Shown: positions 19,206 through 29,774, numbered from the stretch's first letter. The stretch: DNA of 64,000 nucleotides from Sulfitobacter marinus (GCF_900116285.1 NZ_FPAJ01000003.1:124001-188000); one strand, 5' to 3'. The notes: generated by a model from the letters alone, not told the origin. Program-made: numbers and translations.

Positions 19206-20519
19206 ATGACAGACACATCAACATCCGGGACAGATACGCATCCGTCACCGACTGCCCCAAAACGTTCGTTTCTAACGCAACTTGAAATCGACACGCGTCT
19301 GTTAGGCATGATCGGTGCCTTTGTGCTGGTGTGTCTGGTGTTCAACGTCCTGACCGATGGCCGTTTTCTGACGCCGCGCAATATTTTTAACCTGACCATC
19401 CAAACCGTCAGTGTCGCCATTATGGCCACGGGCATGGTGTTTGTGATCGTCACCCGCCACATCGATCTGTCTGTGGGTGCCATGCTGGCGACGTGCTCTG
19501 CCGCAATGGCCATGACGCAAACTGACATTCTGCCCAAGATGCTGGGGCTTGGCCTTGGGCATCCGTTGATCCCTTGGATTACGATTGCGATCGGGTTGCT
19601 GATCGGCACCGTGATCGGCGCGTTGCAGGGTTGGCTGGTTGGGTATCTGACCATCCCCGCCTTTATCGTGACGCTGGGCGGTCTTTTGATCTGGCGCAAC
19701 GTGGCGTGGTACATGACAGACGGTCAAACCATTGGCCCGCTTGATGAAACATTCCGCAAATTCGGCGGTATCAACGGGACGCTGGGTGAAACATGGTCTT
19801 GGGTTGTCGGGCTAATCGCTGTGGCGATGGCGCTTTGGGCGCTATGGTCTTCGCGGCGCAACAAGATCGGGCATGGCTTTCCCGTCAAACCCGTCTGGGC
19901 CGAAGCGGTTGTCGGGTTGATCATCGCCGCGGGTATCCTTGGCTTTGTCGCTATCCTGAACGCTTATGAGGTGCCGACCGCCCGCCTGCTCCGCGAATTC
20001 AAGGCGCGCGGCGAGGCGATGCCAGACGGCTATACCGCCGCATATGGCATTCCCTATTCCGTCTTGATGTTGATCGCGATTGCAATCGCCATGACCGTAA
20101 TGGCCAAACGCACACGGCTGGGGCGCTATATCTTTGCGACCGGCGGCAACCCTGATGCGGCAGAGCTGTCCGGCATCAACACGCGGCTGCTGACGGTCAA
20201 GGTATTTGCCCTGATGGGCGCATTGGTAGCGCTGTCTGCGGTTGTCGCATCGGCCCGCCTCACCAACCATTCCAACGACATTGGCACGCTGGATGAACTG
20301 CGCGTCATCGCCGCTGCTGTCATTGGCGGCACCGCCCTTGCTGGCGGGATCGGCACCATTCACGGTGCAATCCTAGGCGCGCTGATCATGCAGTCGCTGC
20401 AATCCGGAATGGCGATGGTCGGGGTCGACGCGCCGCTGCAAAACATCGTTGTGGGGTCTGTTCTTGTCCTCGCCGTCTGGATCGACATTGTCTATCGCCG
20501 CCGCACGGGAGGGAAATGA
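19206..20519 (+). CDS. xylH: xylose ABC transporter permease
   Basis: This 437-residue membrane protein is of the ribose/xylose-type permease family. Ten or more hydrophobic helices are visible, starting at about residue 32 ([17 protein letters not shown]). Family motifs include [44 protein letters not shown] and [16 protein letters not shown] larger loop near residues 255-275 is typical of XylH. It forms the inner-membrane channel with XylG. The stop overlaps the xylG start by four bases. Confidence 0.92.
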   Translation: MTDTSTSGTDTHPSPTAPKRSFLTQLEIDTRLLGMIGAFVLVCLVFNVLTDGRFLTPRNIFNLTIQTVSVAIMATGMVFVIVTRHIDLSVGAMLATCSAAMAMTQTDILPKMLGLGLGHPLIPWITIAIGLLIGTVIGALQGWLVGYLTIPAFIVTLGGLLIWRNVAWYMTDGQTIGPLDETFRKFGGINGTLGETWSWVVGLIAVAMALWALWSSRRNKIGHGFPVKPVWAEAVVGLIIAAGILGFVAILNAYEVPTARLLREFKARGEAMPDGYTAAYGIPYSVLMLIAIAIAMTVMAKRTRLGRYIFATGGNPDAAELSGINTRLLTVKVFALMGALVALSAVVASARLTNHSNDIGTLDELRVIAAAVIGGTALAGGIGTIHGAILGALIMQSLQSGMAMVGVDAPLQNIVVGSVLVLAVWIDIVYRRRTGGK

Positions 20520-21262
20520 TGACACCTTTAGTAGAGCTCAAAAACATCTCGCTGTCCTTTGGCGGTGTGCGCGCCGTCGATAACGTATCGCTTGATCTTT
20601 ATCCGGGCGAAGTTGTCGGCCTGCTGGGCCATAACGGCGCAGGCAAATCAACGCTGATCAAGATCCTTGCGGGTGCCTATCAGATGGACGAGGGCGAGAT
20701 CTGGATTGATGGTAAGAAGGCCAGCATTCATTCCCCCCGCGACGCCCGCCGTCACAATATTGAAACGATCTATCAAACGCTGGCGCTGGCCGACAATCTG
20801 GATGCGGCAAGCAACCTGTTTCTGGGCCGTGAGCTAACCAACAGTATTGGCTTGGTCGACGATGCCCAGATGGAGGCCGAGACCCGCAAGATCATGGCGC
20901 GTCTGAACCCCAACTTCAAAAAGATAAACGAGCCTGTTTCAGCGCTTTCCGGGGGGCAGCGGCAATCGGTGGCGATTGCCCGCGCGGTGTATTTCAATGC
21001 GAAAATCCTGATCATGGACGAACCCACAGCCGCCCTAGGTGTGCATGAAAGCAAGATGGTCGCGGACCTGATCAAAGAACTAAAGGCCCAAGGTTTGGGT
21101 ATTTTCCTGATCAGCCACGACACTCGCGAAATGCTGGACCTGTGCGACCGTGTGTCAGTGATGAAAAACGGCACGTTGATCGGCACCGAAAAAGTCGGCG
21201 ACGTGACCGAGGATGACATCCTGAGCATGATCATCATGGGCAAAGCGCGCGACGTTGCTTAG
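20516..21262 (+). CDS. xylG: sugar ABC transporter ATP-binding protein (single-domain)
   Basis: The 248-residue ATPase has Walker [11 protein letters not shown]-loop [10 protein letters not shown], signature [14 protein letters not shown], Walker [13 protein letters not shown] and H-loop [10 protein letters not shown]. It powers xylose import through XylH. It has one nucleotide-binding domain, unlike E. coli XylG, which carries two in about 510 residues, so the transporter probably uses a homodimer as in the single-domain FrcA type. The frame is intact, with no sign of truncation. It begins with two consecutive ATG codons; the first overlaps xylH. Confidence 0.9.
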   Translation: MMTPLVELKNISLSFGGVRAVDNVSLDLYPGEVVGLLGHNGAGKSTLIKILAGAYQMDEGEIWIDGKKASIHSPRDARRHNIETIYQTLALADNLDAASNLFLGRELTNSIGLVDDAQMEAETRKIMARLNPNFKKINEPVSALSGGQRQSVAIARAVYFNAKILIMDEPTAALGVHESKMVADLIKELKAQGLGIFLISHDTREMLDLCDRVSVMKNGTLIGTEKVGDVTEDDILSMIIMGKARDVA

Positions 21263-21284
21263 GCTCTGACAAAGGGAAAAACGC

Positions 21285-22718
21285 ATGTTTTTGGGTCTTG
21301 ATCTGGGTACCTCAGGCTTGAAAGCCCTGCTGGTCGACGCCGATGAGAACATCATCGCTGAGGCCAGCGCCCCCTTGCAAGTATCGCGCGCCCATGACGG
21401 GTGGAGCGAGCAAAACCCCGATGATTGGTTCACCGCCTGCGCAACTGCAATTGCCGGCCTTGGCGTTGATCTAAGCGGCGTTCAGGGCATCGGGCTAAGC
21501 GGTCACATGCATGGCGCGACACTGATTGATGCAAACGGCGCGGCCTTGCGCCCCTGCATGTTATGGAACGACACCCGTGCGGCTGTTGAGGCGGCTGAAT
21601 TCGACGCCGATCCGATCTGGCGGCAGGTAACTGGCAACATTGTGTTCCCCGGTTTTACCGCACCCAAGGTCGAATGGGTCCGGCGGCACGAACCCGATGT
21701 ATTTGCCAAAATCGACAAGGTTTTACTGCCCAAAGACGCCTTGCGACTTTGGCTGACGGGTGAAGCCGTATCTGAAATGTCCGACGCTGCGGGCACCAGC
21801 TGGCTGGATACCGGCGCGCGCGATTGGTCCGATGAATTGCTGGCGCTATCCGGCCTGTCGCGGGCGCAAATGCCCCGGCTTGTCGAAGGGTCCGAGGTTT
21901 CTGGTGCCCTGAGCGGATCAATTGCCGCCAAGCTTGGGCTGCCGGCGGGCATTCCTGTCGCCGGTGGTGGTGGCGATAATGCTGCTTCGGCCATCGGGAT
22001 GGGCGTCGTGAAACCGGGTCAGGCGTTTGTGTCACTGGGCACCTCTGGTGTGTTGTTTGCCGCCACGCCCAGCTATGCTGCCGCCCCCGAAAGCGCTTTG
22101 CACAGTTTTTGCCACGCCTTACCCGGGCTTTGGCATCAGATGGGGGTGATCCTGTCTGCGACCGACGCGCTGAATTGGCTGGCAGGTGTGTTGCAAGAAG
22201 ATGCGCAAAGCCTGACCGGTGATCTGGGGCCGTTGCAGGCCCCCGGCCGGACAATTTTCATGCCCTATCTGGGCGGTGAACGTACCCCACATAACGATGC
22301 GCAAATCCGTGCTGGTTTCCTGCATCTTGGCCACGCGACCGACCGCAATGCGATGGTTCGCGCCGTGCTTGAGGGCGTCACCCACGCCCTGCGCGACAGT
22401 TTTGACGCAATGACGACGACCGGCACCAAAATCGACAGCCTGATCGCTGTCGGCGGCGGATCAAAGTCCGGTTATTGGCTTCAGGCCATCGCAACATCCC
22501 TAAATATGCCCATTCAGCTGCCTGCGGCTGGCGACTTTGGTGCAGCGCTTGGTGCCGCACGTTTGGGCCGCATGGCAGCGACTGGCGCAGGGGCTGAAAC
22601 TGCCGTCGCCCCCCCGATTTCTGGCGTAATAGAGCCTGATTCAAAGCTGGTTCCCGCCTTTGCAGAGGCCCACGCCCGCTATTCCGAGACATACCGCGCA
22701 ATCAAATCTTTGCGCTGA
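21285..22718 (+). CDS. xylB: xylulokinase
   Basis: XylB phosphorylates D-xylulose to xylulose-5-phosphate, feeding the pentose phosphate pathway. The 477-residue FGGY-family kinase begins with the phosphate loop [16 protein letters not shown] and continues with [37 protein letters not shown] and the C-terminal ATP-binding [14 protein letters not shown]. An AAAGGG site lies before the ATG. It lies between the transporter genes and xylA in the same operon. Confidence 0.93.
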   Translation: MFLGLDLGTSGLKALLVDADENIIAEASAPLQVSRAHDGWSEQNPDDWFTACATAIAGLGVDLSGVQGIGLSGHMHGATLIDANGAALRPCMLWNDTRAAVEAAEFDADPIWRQVTGNIVFPGFTAPKVEWVRRHEPDVFAKIDKVLLPKDALRLWLTGEAVSEMSDAAGTSWLDTGARDWSDELLALSGLSRAQMPRLVEGSEVSGALSGSIAAKLGLPAGIPVAGGGGDNAASAIGMGVVKPGQAFVSLGTSGVLFAATPSYAAAPESALHSFCHALPGLWHQMGVILSATDALNWLAGVLQEDAQSLTGDLGPLQAPGRTIFMPYLGGERTPHNDAQIRAGFLHLGHATDRNAMVRAVLEGVTHALRDSFDAMTTTGTKIDSLIAVGGGSKSGYWLQAIATSLNMPIQLPAAGDFGAALGAARLGRMAATGAGAETAVAPPISGVIEPDSKLVPAFAEAHARYSETYRAIKSLR

Positions 22719-22740
22719 ACTAGAGATAAGGACCCCTCCC

Positions 22741-24039
22741 ATGACTGATTTTTTCGACGGCATCCCGGCGATCACCTATGACCCCGACGCGACCCATGAT
22801 TTCACCTATCGCAGCTATAACCCGGACGAGATGCTGATGGGCAAAACCATGGCCGAGCATCTGCGCTTTGCCGTGGCCTATTGGCACAGCTTTGCCTGGG
22901 AGGGCGGCGACCCGTTTGGCGGTCAAACCTTCGAGCGTCCTTGGTTCGGCGACACGATGGACCACGCCAAGATCAAAGCCGACACAGCCTTTGATATGTT
23001 CAAAATCCTTGGCCAGCCGTATTTCTGTTTCCACGACGCCGATGTGCGCCCCGAGGGTGATACATTCGCCGAAAGCACTGCGCGCCTGCACGAGATCACC
23101 GATTATTTCGGCGAAAAGATGGAGCAGACCGGCACCAAGCTGCTGTGGGGCACCGCGAATCTGTTTTCGAACCGTCGCTACATGTCGGGCGCCGCGACCA
23201 ACCCCGACCCGGATGTGTTTGCCTATAGCGCTGCGACCGTCAAAGAATGCATTGATGTCACGCACAAGCTGGGTGGTGAAAACTATGTGCTTTGGGGTGG
23301 GCGCGAAGGCTATGAAACGCTGCTGAACACCGACATGAAACGCGAACGCCAGCAGGCAGGCAGGTTCCTGCAAATGGCGGTCGAATATGCACATAAAATC
23401 GGGTTCAAAGGCAGCATCCTGATAGAGCCTAAACCGCAGGAACCCACCAAACATCAGTATGATTACGACGTCGCGACCGTCTATGGTTTCCTCAAGGATT
23501 TCGGGCTTGAGAACGAGGTGAAGGTTAACATCGAGCAAGGGCACGCGATCCTGGCCGGGCATTCGTTTGAACACGAGCTGGCGCTTGCCTCCGCGCTTGG
23601 GATTTTCGGGTCGATCGACATGAACCGAAATGACTATCAATCGGGCTGGGACACTGACCAGTTCCCCAACTCCGTGCCCGAAGTCGCACTTGCCTATTAC
23701 GAAGTACTGAAAGCAGGCGGTTTCACCACAGGTGGCACGAATTTCGACGCCAAACTGCGCCGGCAATCGCTGGACGCGCAGGATCTGATCCTTGCCCATG
23801 TCGGCGCGATGGATGTTTGCGCCCGCGGGCTAAAGGCAGCTGCCGCAATGTTGGAAGATGGCAAGCTGGAGGACGCCCGCGAGGCCCGTTACGCAGGATG
23901 GGGATCGGCGCGCGGTCAGGGGTTGCTTAACAGTGATCTCGAGACGATCAACGCGCAGGTCAAGGCAGACGCGCTGAACCCGCAGCCTGCATCTGGCCGT
24001 CAAGAAGCGTTGGAGAATCTGGCAAACAGATATCTTTGA
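22741..24039 (+). CDS. xylA: xylose isomerase
   Basis: XylA interconverts D-xylose and D-xylulose. The 432-residue length fits the class II (long) enzymes. The catalytic His is in [15 protein letters not shown] near residue 50, followed by [16 protein letters not shown], the metal-binding Glu/Lys segment [14 protein letters not shown], the His/Glu region [15 protein letters not shown], and [23 protein letters not shown] at 22741 is chosen because AAGGA precedes it and it matches family N-termini; a longer in-frame opening from 22660 runs into xylB and is not needed. Confidence 0.95.
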   Translation: MTDFFDGIPAITYDPDATHDFTYRSYNPDEMLMGKTMAEHLRFAVAYWHSFAWEGGDPFGGQTFERPWFGDTMDHAKIKADTAFDMFKILGQPYFCFHDADVRPEGDTFAESTARLHEITDYFGEKMEQTGTKLLWGTANLFSNRRYMSGAATNPDPDVFAYSAATVKECIDVTHKLGGENYVLWGGREGYETLLNTDMKRERQQAGRFLQMAVEYAHKIGFKGSILIEPKPQEPTKHQYDYDVATVYGFLKDFGLENEVKVNIEQGHAILAGHSFEHELALASALGIFGSIDMNRNDYQSGWDTDQFPNSVPEVALAYYEVLKAGGFTTGGTNFDAKLRRQSLDAQDLILAHVGAMDVCARGLKAAAAMLEDGKLEDAREARYAGWGSARGQGLLNSDLETINAQVKADALNPQPASGRQEALENLANRYL

Positions 24040-24069
24040 CCTCTCGCCAATGGCGGAGTAATTGACCCC

Positions 24070-24762
24070 ATGTTCAAGCGCTACGCCATATATTTCACGC
24101 CCCCGTCCGGTGGTTTCGCCCAGTTGGGGGCGTCCTGGCTGGGGTGGGATCTGGCGCGGGGGTGCAACGTTGCGCATCCCGATATCGACGGTGTCAATGT
24201 CGCGGCCATTACCGAACGGCCGCGTAAATATGGGCTGCATGCGACGATCAAAGCGCCGTTTACCCCTGCCGATGGCGTGACCGAGCAGGATTTGACCGAT
24301 GCGCTAAGCGCATTTTGTGCGGGCCACCCCCCGGTCGCGCTGGACGGATTGGACCTGACGCAAATCGGTCGTTTTTTGGCGCTAACGCCTGTTGGTGATA
24401 TGTCATTGCTGAACGGATTGGCATCCGACGCCATGCAATCGCTTGATCGTTTCCGCGCGCCGCTTGGGCAGGCGGAGTTCGACCGCAAAAACCGGGCCAA
24501 TATGTCGGATCAGCAACGCCAGCTCCTGCGGAAATGGGGGTATCCTCATGTAGAAAAGTTCTTTCGTTTTCACATCACCCTGACCGGGCCTGTACCCGAC
24601 GCGGAAATGATGCGAGTGCGTCACGCGATCGAGACCTATCTGATGCCTACGATCCCCGCACCGTTTGATATCGATAGCCTGAGCCTATGCGGCGAAGACA
24701 TGGATGGCAGGTTTCACCAGATTGCGCGATGCGCGTTAGGTAAAGCTGCGAATAGTCTCTAA
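24070..24762 (+). CDS. DUF1045 family 2H-phosphoesterase-like protein
   Basis: The 230-residue protein belongs to the DUF1045 group often annotated as phosphonate-operon protein. Two 2H-phosphoesterase motifs are visible: HATIKAPF at about residues 57-64 and FHITLTG at about residue 167. These histidine-x-threonine-type motifs suggest cleavage of a 2',3'-cyclic or related phosphodiester, as in PhnN-linked phosphonate metabolism. No phosphonate genes are nearby; it starts 30 bases after xylA and probably rides on the xylose operon transcript. Its 3' end overlaps the convergent iorB gene by 27 bases. Confidence 0.8.
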   Translation: MFKRYAIYFTPPSGGFAQLGASWLGWDLARGCNVAHPDIDGVNVAAITERPRKYGLHATIKAPFTPADGVTEQDLTDALSAFCAGHPPVALDGLDLTQIGRFLALTPVGDMSLLNGLASDAMQSLDRFRAPLGQAEFDRKNRANMSDQQRQLLRKWGYPHVEKFFRFHITLTGPVPDAEMMRVRHAIETYLMPTIPAPFDIDSLSLCGEDMDGRFHQIARCALGKAANSL

Positions 24763-26268
24763 CGCGCCGAAAAGCGCCTTGCCTTCGGGGTCTTGCAACG
24801 CCGCTTCGCGCAGGCGGGCGACCCATTCTGCCGCATCTTTGCGCCCCCTTACCATCTGCGCACCGTTCATCACGCTGTCAAATTTGGTCAGCCCCCGTGC
24901 ATGGGTATCGGAATACCCTTTTATCAGCCGTCGGCAGCGCAGCATCTCGACGGATAGCGCGTAATCCTCTTCGAGCGGGGCAAGGCTGCGATCTAACCAA
25001 GCCTCAAGATGTGCGACCTCGACCGTGTGACGGCGGGTTTTCAGACGGTAGGATCGCAAGCCACCCAAAACGTACAACATCGCAAAGGCTGGCAAACTGT
25101 CAGTACGCAATCGCCGCCCCTTGCCAAACCACCGGCCCAGCCGCGCCATCAGCTTTGGTCGCCGCTCCACCCACGCGCCCAGTTTTGCGGGCAGCAGCCC
25201 GGCGATTTCCTCAGCCCTTGGATGGAAATATTCGGTCAACTGCATGACCTGGTCCGGCTCTGCCCCCATTTCCCCACGAATCCGGCTGAACCTTCGGCGG
25301 CGGGTTTTGATATCAGCGACGCGAATGATGTCATCATAAGCCATTGCGTTTGCTATATATTTAGCCGCTGCAATGCTAAGCTGCCAATCGTGCTCTGCGC
25401 TATCACGAACAATAATTCTGTCTAGCCGGTCCAGATAGACCGCCCCGTAAGCGTACCCTTGGAAATCCACGAGTTTGAGCAGACCAGCCGAGGCCATCTG
25501 CTGCACAGGGGGCGGCATGGCGCTGATACGATCAGCCACCTTCTGATAGGCGCGCAGCAAGCGCGCGGGGCCGGTAATTTCGGGCGGCTGCTCTGTCTTT
25601 TCGTCCCTGTCGGTATCGTCGCTCAGGGCCGCATCAAACCCCGCATTAAAGGCGCGCAAGCTGGCGTCGATGCCCCGGCCCCCTTCGCGGATTGCGTCCT
25701 CGAACGCGGCACGGGGAAAGGGCAAAGCCCCCGTCGCAGCAAGCGCGCCGAACAGGCTGGCAGAAATGACGGACCTCTGCTCGACGGCCAACTGCTCCAT
25801 ATCCGCCAGGACCAGTCTCTGCGCGGCGATTTCAGCGGCTGCGCGGACCTCCTCTGCGTCAGCGATCCCATCCCCCGGAGCCATCTTTTCCGACACAGCC
25901 AAGGCGCGGTGACTGGAGCCGATCAGTACTGTCCGATCCGGTGTGACAAAGCCGCGCATAACGGCGCGCCCGACCTCCATCATCTCGGCCGCGATCAGGA
26001 TATCGACATCACCAGCCGAAGGCGCGAGCGCGAAAATCGGCTGCTGATCAGTCTTCGGTGCCATTTCAAGGTAATAGATCGTGGCCCCGGTGCGCTGCGC
26101 CACGCCGGCAACGCTGGTAGCCTGCACGACATAGCCCTGCGCATGCGCCATGGCTTCGATCCAGCCGGTCAGAACCCCGCCGCCCTGTCCGCCCACAGCC
26201 ATAACAGCCAGCTTGATGATCTGGGCAGCACCCGGATTATTGGAATGTTCTGTAAATTGCTTGTTCAT
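24736..26268 (-). CDS. iorB: indolepyruvate oxidoreductase beta subunit-like protein with DUF6537-type C-terminus
   Basis: The N-terminal domain of this 510-residue protein is the gamma/beta domain of 2-ketoacid:ferredoxin oxidoreductases: LAVMAVGGQGGGVLTGWIE, VAGVAQRTGATIYYLEMAP, and ADVDILIAAE-type text (GDVDILIAAEMMEVGRA). A long C-terminal region from about residue 230 adds the domain found in aerobic alpha- and betaproteobacterial homologues. It works with the alpha subunit to oxidatively decarboxylate arylpyruvates to aryl-acetyl-CoA. It overlaps iorA by four bases. Substrate preference (indolepyruvate or phenylpyruvate) is not determined by sequence. Confidence 0.85.
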   Translation of the reverse strand: MNKQFTEHSNNPGAAQIIKLAVMAVGGQGGGVLTGWIEAMAHAQGYVVQATSVAGVAQRTGATIYYLEMAPKTDQQPIFALAPSAGDVDILIAAEMMEVGRAVMRGFVTPDRTVLIGSSHRALAVSEKMAPGDGIADAEEVRAAAEIAAQRLVLADMEQLAVEQRSVISASLFGALAATGALPFPRAAFEDAIREGGRGIDASLRAFNAGFDAALSDDTDRDEKTEQPPEITGPARLLRAYQKVADRISAMPPPVQQMASAGLLKLVDFQGYAYGAVYLDRLDRIIVRDSAEHDWQLSIAAAKYIANAMAYDDIIRVADIKTRRRRFSRIRGEMGAEPDQVMQLTEYFHPRAEEIAGLLPAKLGAWVERRPKLMARLGRWFGKGRRLRTDSLPAFAMLYVLGGLRSYRLKTRRHTVEVAHLEAWLDRSLAPLEEDYALSVEMLRCRRLIKGYSDTHARGLTKFDSVMNGAQMVRGRKDAAEWVARLREAALQDPEGKALFGALETIRSFT

Positions 26269-28403
26269 TGCATCATCAACCGTTTCGCGTCACGTCTGGA
26301 TTGTAGCCAGCCCATCACTTTGCCGCGCTGCTGGCTACGCCATGATTCAAATCTGGTTGGATTATGCACAACATCAGCCTGATAGAAAGACGGACATAGA
26401 ATTGCGCTCTCGGCCACCTCGCCGCAATTACCACAACCGACACAGGTTTGGTCAATATGCGCGACCGGGTCATCGCGCAGCGGGTCATCAAGCTTTTTCA
26501 GCGACAGTGAGGGGCAACCAGACAGCCGAATACAGGCGTGATCGCCGGTACACACATCAGGATCTACGCCGAAACGCGGGATATCAACGCGGCGGCCCTC
26601 GCTGATCGCCCGAGAGCGCAACGGTTTCTCGCGACGTTGCTTGTTAAGCATACATTCCGACGATGCGACGATGACCTTTGGCCCGTCATAATCAGTGGTT
26701 AACGCTTCGTGCAGAACCTCGCGCATTTTGCCAACATCATAGGTGCGGTCGATCTGGCGCACCCATTCCACACCGACCCCCTTTAGCGCAGCTGAAATCG
26801 GGTTGTTCGTCGATTTAGTTTCATTTTTGGCGCGGCTCGACAGCACATCCTGTCCGCCTGTGGCGGCGGAATAGTAATTGTCGACGATCACCGCGACCGT
26901 ATCGGATTTGTTGAAAACCATGTTCCCGATCGAAGAACTAAGCCCGTTGTGCCAAAATCCACCATCCCCAAGGATCGAAATCGCGCGCCGTTCACCGCCC
27001 CCATCGAATGCCGCGTTCGAGGCAGGGCCAAGGCCGTACCCCATGGTCGCGCCACCAATCTCGAACGGGGGCAGCGCCGCGAACAGATGGCACCCGATAT
27101 CGCCGCTGATCTGGTGTTTACCCAGCTCCTGCTCGGTCAGCTTCATCGCCGCAAAGATCGGGCGTTCGGGGCAGCCCGTGCAAAACCCCGGCGGACGGAT
27201 CGGGACGGTTTTCGATAGATCCGGTATCTGTGGTGCCTCGGCATTGGGTGCCCGAACAGTGCCGGGCAGCATCTCTGGCGCGGCGGTTTTCAGAAATGCC
27301 GTTACCCCGTCCAGCATGACCTGCCCGGTGTATTCACCCGCCATTGGTAACATATCCTTGCCGTGCAATTCGACCGAACTGCGCGATTTATACAGAAAAC
27401 TGCCAAGCTGCTGTTCGATAAAGTCGGGCTGCCCTTCCTCGACGACCAGCACGTGTTCCTTGCCCTGGCAAAACCGGTCAAATTCGTCTTTGACCAGCGG
27501 ATAGGTGACGTTCAAAACATAAAGCGGCACGTCGCTGTTGCCATAGATATCCGCCAGCCCAAGCCGCTGTAATGCGCGCATGATGCCGTTGTACATGCCC
27601 CCCTGAACCACAATGCCCAATGGGGCACGCTCGGGGTCGAACACGTCGTTCAACTTGTTTTCAACAATGAATTTTTCAGCCGCAGGCCAGCGGTTTTGAA
27701 CCTTATCCTGCTCGTGCAGATAGCTCATCGGTGGCAGGACAACCCGTGCAAAATCACTGCGCGGCGTCGATAACGCGTCACGCACGGTCAGCGGCGGCGG
27801 GACGTTATCGCGGGTGTCAAAGCTGCCTGTCACGTGGCACGATCTGATCCGAACCATCAACATCACCGGGGTATTGCTGGCCTCGGACAGTTCGAATCCG
27901 TCTTTTACAGCCTTGGTAATACTAGGTAAATTCGGGCGCGGGTCCAGCATCCAGAACTGCGATTTCATCGCAAAGGCGTGGGACCGCTCTTGCATGATCG
28001 ACGATCCTTCGCCGTAATCCTCGCCCACAATCACCAGCGCGCCACCCGTCACGCCCGAGGAGCTGAGATTGGCCAAAGCATCAGCAGCGACATTAACGCC
28101 GACCGGCCCCTTGAACGTGACCGCACCGCGGATCGGATAATGGACAGAGGCTGCCAGCATCGCAGCGGCTGCCGCCTCGCTTGCGTTTGCCTCGAACCGG
28201 ACGCCAAGTTCCTCAAGCACATCCTGCGCATCTGAGAGCACATCCATCAAATGGCTGATCGGCGCGCCCTGATAGCCGCCAACATAGCCCACACCGTTCT
28301 CAAGCAGCGCCTTGGTCAGCGCCAATATACCTTCGCCGGTAAAAACGTCACCGTCGCCTTTGCGCAGATGTTCTACCTCATTTTTGAAGGAGCGTTCAGC
28401 CAT
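26265..28403 (-). CDS. iorA: indolepyruvate ferredoxin oxidoreductase alpha subunit
   Basis: The 712-residue subunit has the pyruvate-oxidoreductase N-terminal domain (GEGILALTKALLENGVGYVGG, with AFKGPVG-like TFKGPVGVN), a middle domain, and the thiamine-diphosphate-binding domain with FCTGCPERP and GDGGFWHNGLSSSIGNM followed by the conserved N in VDNYYSAATGG. The C-terminus carries ferredoxin-like Cys clusters including CVGCGNCG. It oxidises arylpyruvates with CoA, passing electrons to ferredoxin. It lies 10 bases after the marR gene and is coupled to iorB, giving a marR-iorA-iorB operon. Confidence 0.88.
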   Translation of the reverse strand: MAERSFKNEVEHLRKGDGDVFTGEGILALTKALLENGVGYVGGYQGAPISHLMDVLSDAQDVLEELGVRFEANASEAAAAAMLAASVHYPIRGAVTFKGPVGVNVAADALANLSSSGVTGGALVIVGEDYGEGSSIMQERSHAFAMKSQFWMLDPRPNLPSITKAVKDGFELSEASNTPVMLMVRIRSCHVTGSFDTRDNVPPPLTVRDALSTPRSDFARVVLPPMSYLHEQDKVQNRWPAAEKFIVENKLNDVFDPERAPLGIVVQGGMYNGIMRALQRLGLADIYGNSDVPLYVLNVTYPLVKDEFDRFCQGKEHVLVVEEGQPDFIEQQLGSFLYKSRSSVELHGKDMLPMAGEYTGQVMLDGVTAFLKTAAPEMLPGTVRAPNAEAPQIPDLSKTVPIRPPGFCTGCPERPIFAAMKLTEQELGKHQISGDIGCHLFAALPPFEIGGATMGYGLGPASNAAFDGGGERRAISILGDGGFWHNGLSSSIGNMVFNKSDTVAVIVDNYYSAATGGQDVLSSRAKNETKSTNNPISAALKGVGVEWVRQIDRTYDVGKMREVLHEALTTDYDGPKVIVASSECMLNKQRREKPLRSRAISEGRRVDIPRFGVDPDVCTGDHACIRLSGCPSLSLKKLDDPLRDDPVAHIDQTCVGCGNCGEVAESAILCPSFYQADVVHNPTRFESWRSQQRGKVMGWLQSRRDAKRLMMQ

Positions 28404-28413
28404 CTGGGCCCTT

Positions 28414-28896
28414 TCAAAAGTCGTGTTTACGGATGTTTTTAAGCATCTTTTGCAACGTGCTCACAAAGGCGCGTTTTTCTGCCGCGCCAACACCCGCGAA
28501 CATCGCCTGATAGGCGTCGGACATATGCGGCCAAAGCCGCTCGAATGCTGCGCGACCATCGTCGGTCAGGAAAATTCGGGTGGCCCTGCTGTCATCAGGA
28601 TCGGGCTGGCGCCGTACCAACCCGTTTTGCGCCAATGAATCCAAGCCCCGGCTAAGGGTTGATTGCTGCACAACCGCAAATACCGCAAGCTCACGGATCA
28701 AAATGCCGTCATGCACGGACAGCACCGCAAGCGACCGCATCTGCGGGGTGGTCAGGCCAAGCTTGGCCATTTCTTCCTGCATGGCCGCATTGTAGCGGCC
28801 CATGATCCGGTTCATCAGATAGGGTGCAAACTGATCCAGACCGATCTCGGCCAAGGTTGGATCAGTGTGTTTTGCAGGTCTGTCTTTGGTGTCCAT
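28414..28896 (-). CDS. MarR family transcriptional regulator
   Basis: The 160-residue regulator has the MarR winged helix: a helical N-terminus (LIMNRIMGRYN-like), LTTPQMRSLAVLSVHDG, the recognition-helix area LAVFAVVQQSTLSRGLDSLAQNGLV, and the wing RRQPDPDDSRATRIFLTDDG. MarR proteins often respond to phenolic or aromatic acids. As first gene of the marR-iorA-iorB operon it probably controls arylpyruvate oxidation and may regulate itself; the upstream minus-strand stretch holds a TTAACATATACAT sequence and GC-rich dyads. Confidence 0.9.
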   Translation of the reverse strand: MDTKDRPAKHTDPTLAEIGLDQFAPYLMNRIMGRYNAAMQEEMAKLGLTTPQMRSLAVLSVHDGILIRELAVFAVVQQSTLSRGLDSLAQNGLVRRQPDPDDSRATRIFLTDDGRAAFERLWPHMSDAYQAMFAGVGAAEKRAFVSTLQKMLKNIRKHDF

Positions 28897-28917
28897 TCAA
28901 GGGCCCTTTCCCGCGCT

Positions 28918-28933
28918 CCGGCCAGAGGGCCGG
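28918..28933. terminator. GC-rich hairpin between cyclase and marR genes
   Basis: A perfect CCGGCC / GGCCGG stem with a four-base loop lies in the 56-base gap downstream of the cyclase-like gene. There is no T-run, so termination is uncertain. Confidence 0.3.
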
Positions 28934-28952
28934 GCCGAAGGTGATGTATATG

Positions 28953-29744
28953 TTAACCTTTTGGAACAAGCGCGAGCGCCCGGATCGGGCTACCTGTGCC
29001 ATGTTCGATCTTGAGCGGGGCGGCGATCAGAACGGCCCCTTTGGCGGGCAGCTTGTCAAGATTGGCAAGCGAGGCGAGGCCAAAGCAATTATCGCGGTGT
29101 AGCAAGTTATGCGCAGGGTATGGTGGTTCCATCCCGCCCGCCTGCCCCGCATCGGTACCGATACATTGCGTGCCCCATCCGACAATCCCCTTTGACAACA
29201 GATACTCAATGCAATCAGGCGTCGGGCCGGGGCTGTGCGGGCCAGTATCATCGGCGTTCAGAAACTTTTCGGCGTCGTGCACCCGCTTGTCCCAATCGGT
29301 GCGCATCACGACCCATTCGCCTTTGCCGATCGCCCCATATTCAGCTTCCCATGCTTTCACACCATCGGCGGTCAGCAGGAAATCCTCATTCTCGGCCGAT
29401 TGGGCGGCGCAATCGATGACATTAACGGGGGCGACCAAGCGTTGCACATCCAGTGTATCGGTATAGCCGTCCTCGTAATCCTTGCCAGTAATCCAATGGT
29501 GCGGCGCGTCGAAATGTGTGCCGGAATGCTCGCCCAGCTTCAGCCAGTTCCACGCGAAAAACGGGCCGTCGCTGTCGTATTCGCTGATCTTGTGAATTTC
29601 GATCTTGGGCGTGTTCTTGGCGAAGTCTTCAGGCAGCTGTAAAAGCGGCGTATCGGGGCCAAGACTGCTGGAACAGTCGATCACCTCGACACCGCCGCTG
29701 GCCAACATCATTGCAAGGTTCGTCAGAGTTTCTGCGCCGCTCAT
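28953..29744 (-). CDS. cyclase family metal hydrolase, isatin hydrolase / kynurenine formamidase-like
   Basis: The 263-residue protein carries the family metal-binding motif HSGTHFDAPHHW, plus VVMRTDWDKR and PLKIEHGTGSPIRALAL at the C-terminus. The cyclase family (PF04199) includes kynurenine formamidase KynB (about 210 residues) and Mn-dependent isatin hydrolase (about 260 residues). Length and the extended sequence around the motif favour an isatin-hydrolase-type enzyme, but this is judged from memory. Of three consecutive ATG codons, 29744 has GGGAG at the best distance; 29747 and 29750 are alternatives. It is divergent from a kynureninase-like gene. Confidence 0.8.
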   Translation of the reverse strand: MSGAETLTNLAMMLASGGVEVIDCSSSLGPDTPLLQLPEDFAKNTPKIEIHKISEYDSDGPFFAWNWLKLGEHSGTHFDAPHHWITGKDYEDGYTDTLDVQRLVAPVNVIDCAAQSAENEDFLLTADGVKAWEAEYGAIGKGEWVVMRTDWDKRVHDAEKFLNADDTGPHSPGPTPDCIEYLLSKGIVGWGTQCIGTDAGQAGGMEPPYPAHNLLHRDNCFGLASLANLDKLPAKGAVLIAAPLKIEHGTGSPIRALALVPKG

Positions 29745-29763
29745 CATCATATCTCCCGTGGTT

Positions 29764-29774
29764 ATGCTGTTGCA
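29764..29774 (+). promoter_or_regulatory. shared motif copy 1 (ATGCNKTTGCA)
   Basis: The sequence ATGCTGTTGCA lies in the 120-base divergent region between the cyclase-like and kynureninase-like genes. The same 11-base pattern recurs at 29808 and at 32161 before the aminotransferase gene. It is a candidate regulator site. Confidence 0.35.

Noticed and set aside
22720-23799. Minus-strand open frame (359 codons) opposite xylA
   Set aside because: It is a shadow of xylose isomerase codons, with no family motif or ribosome binding site.
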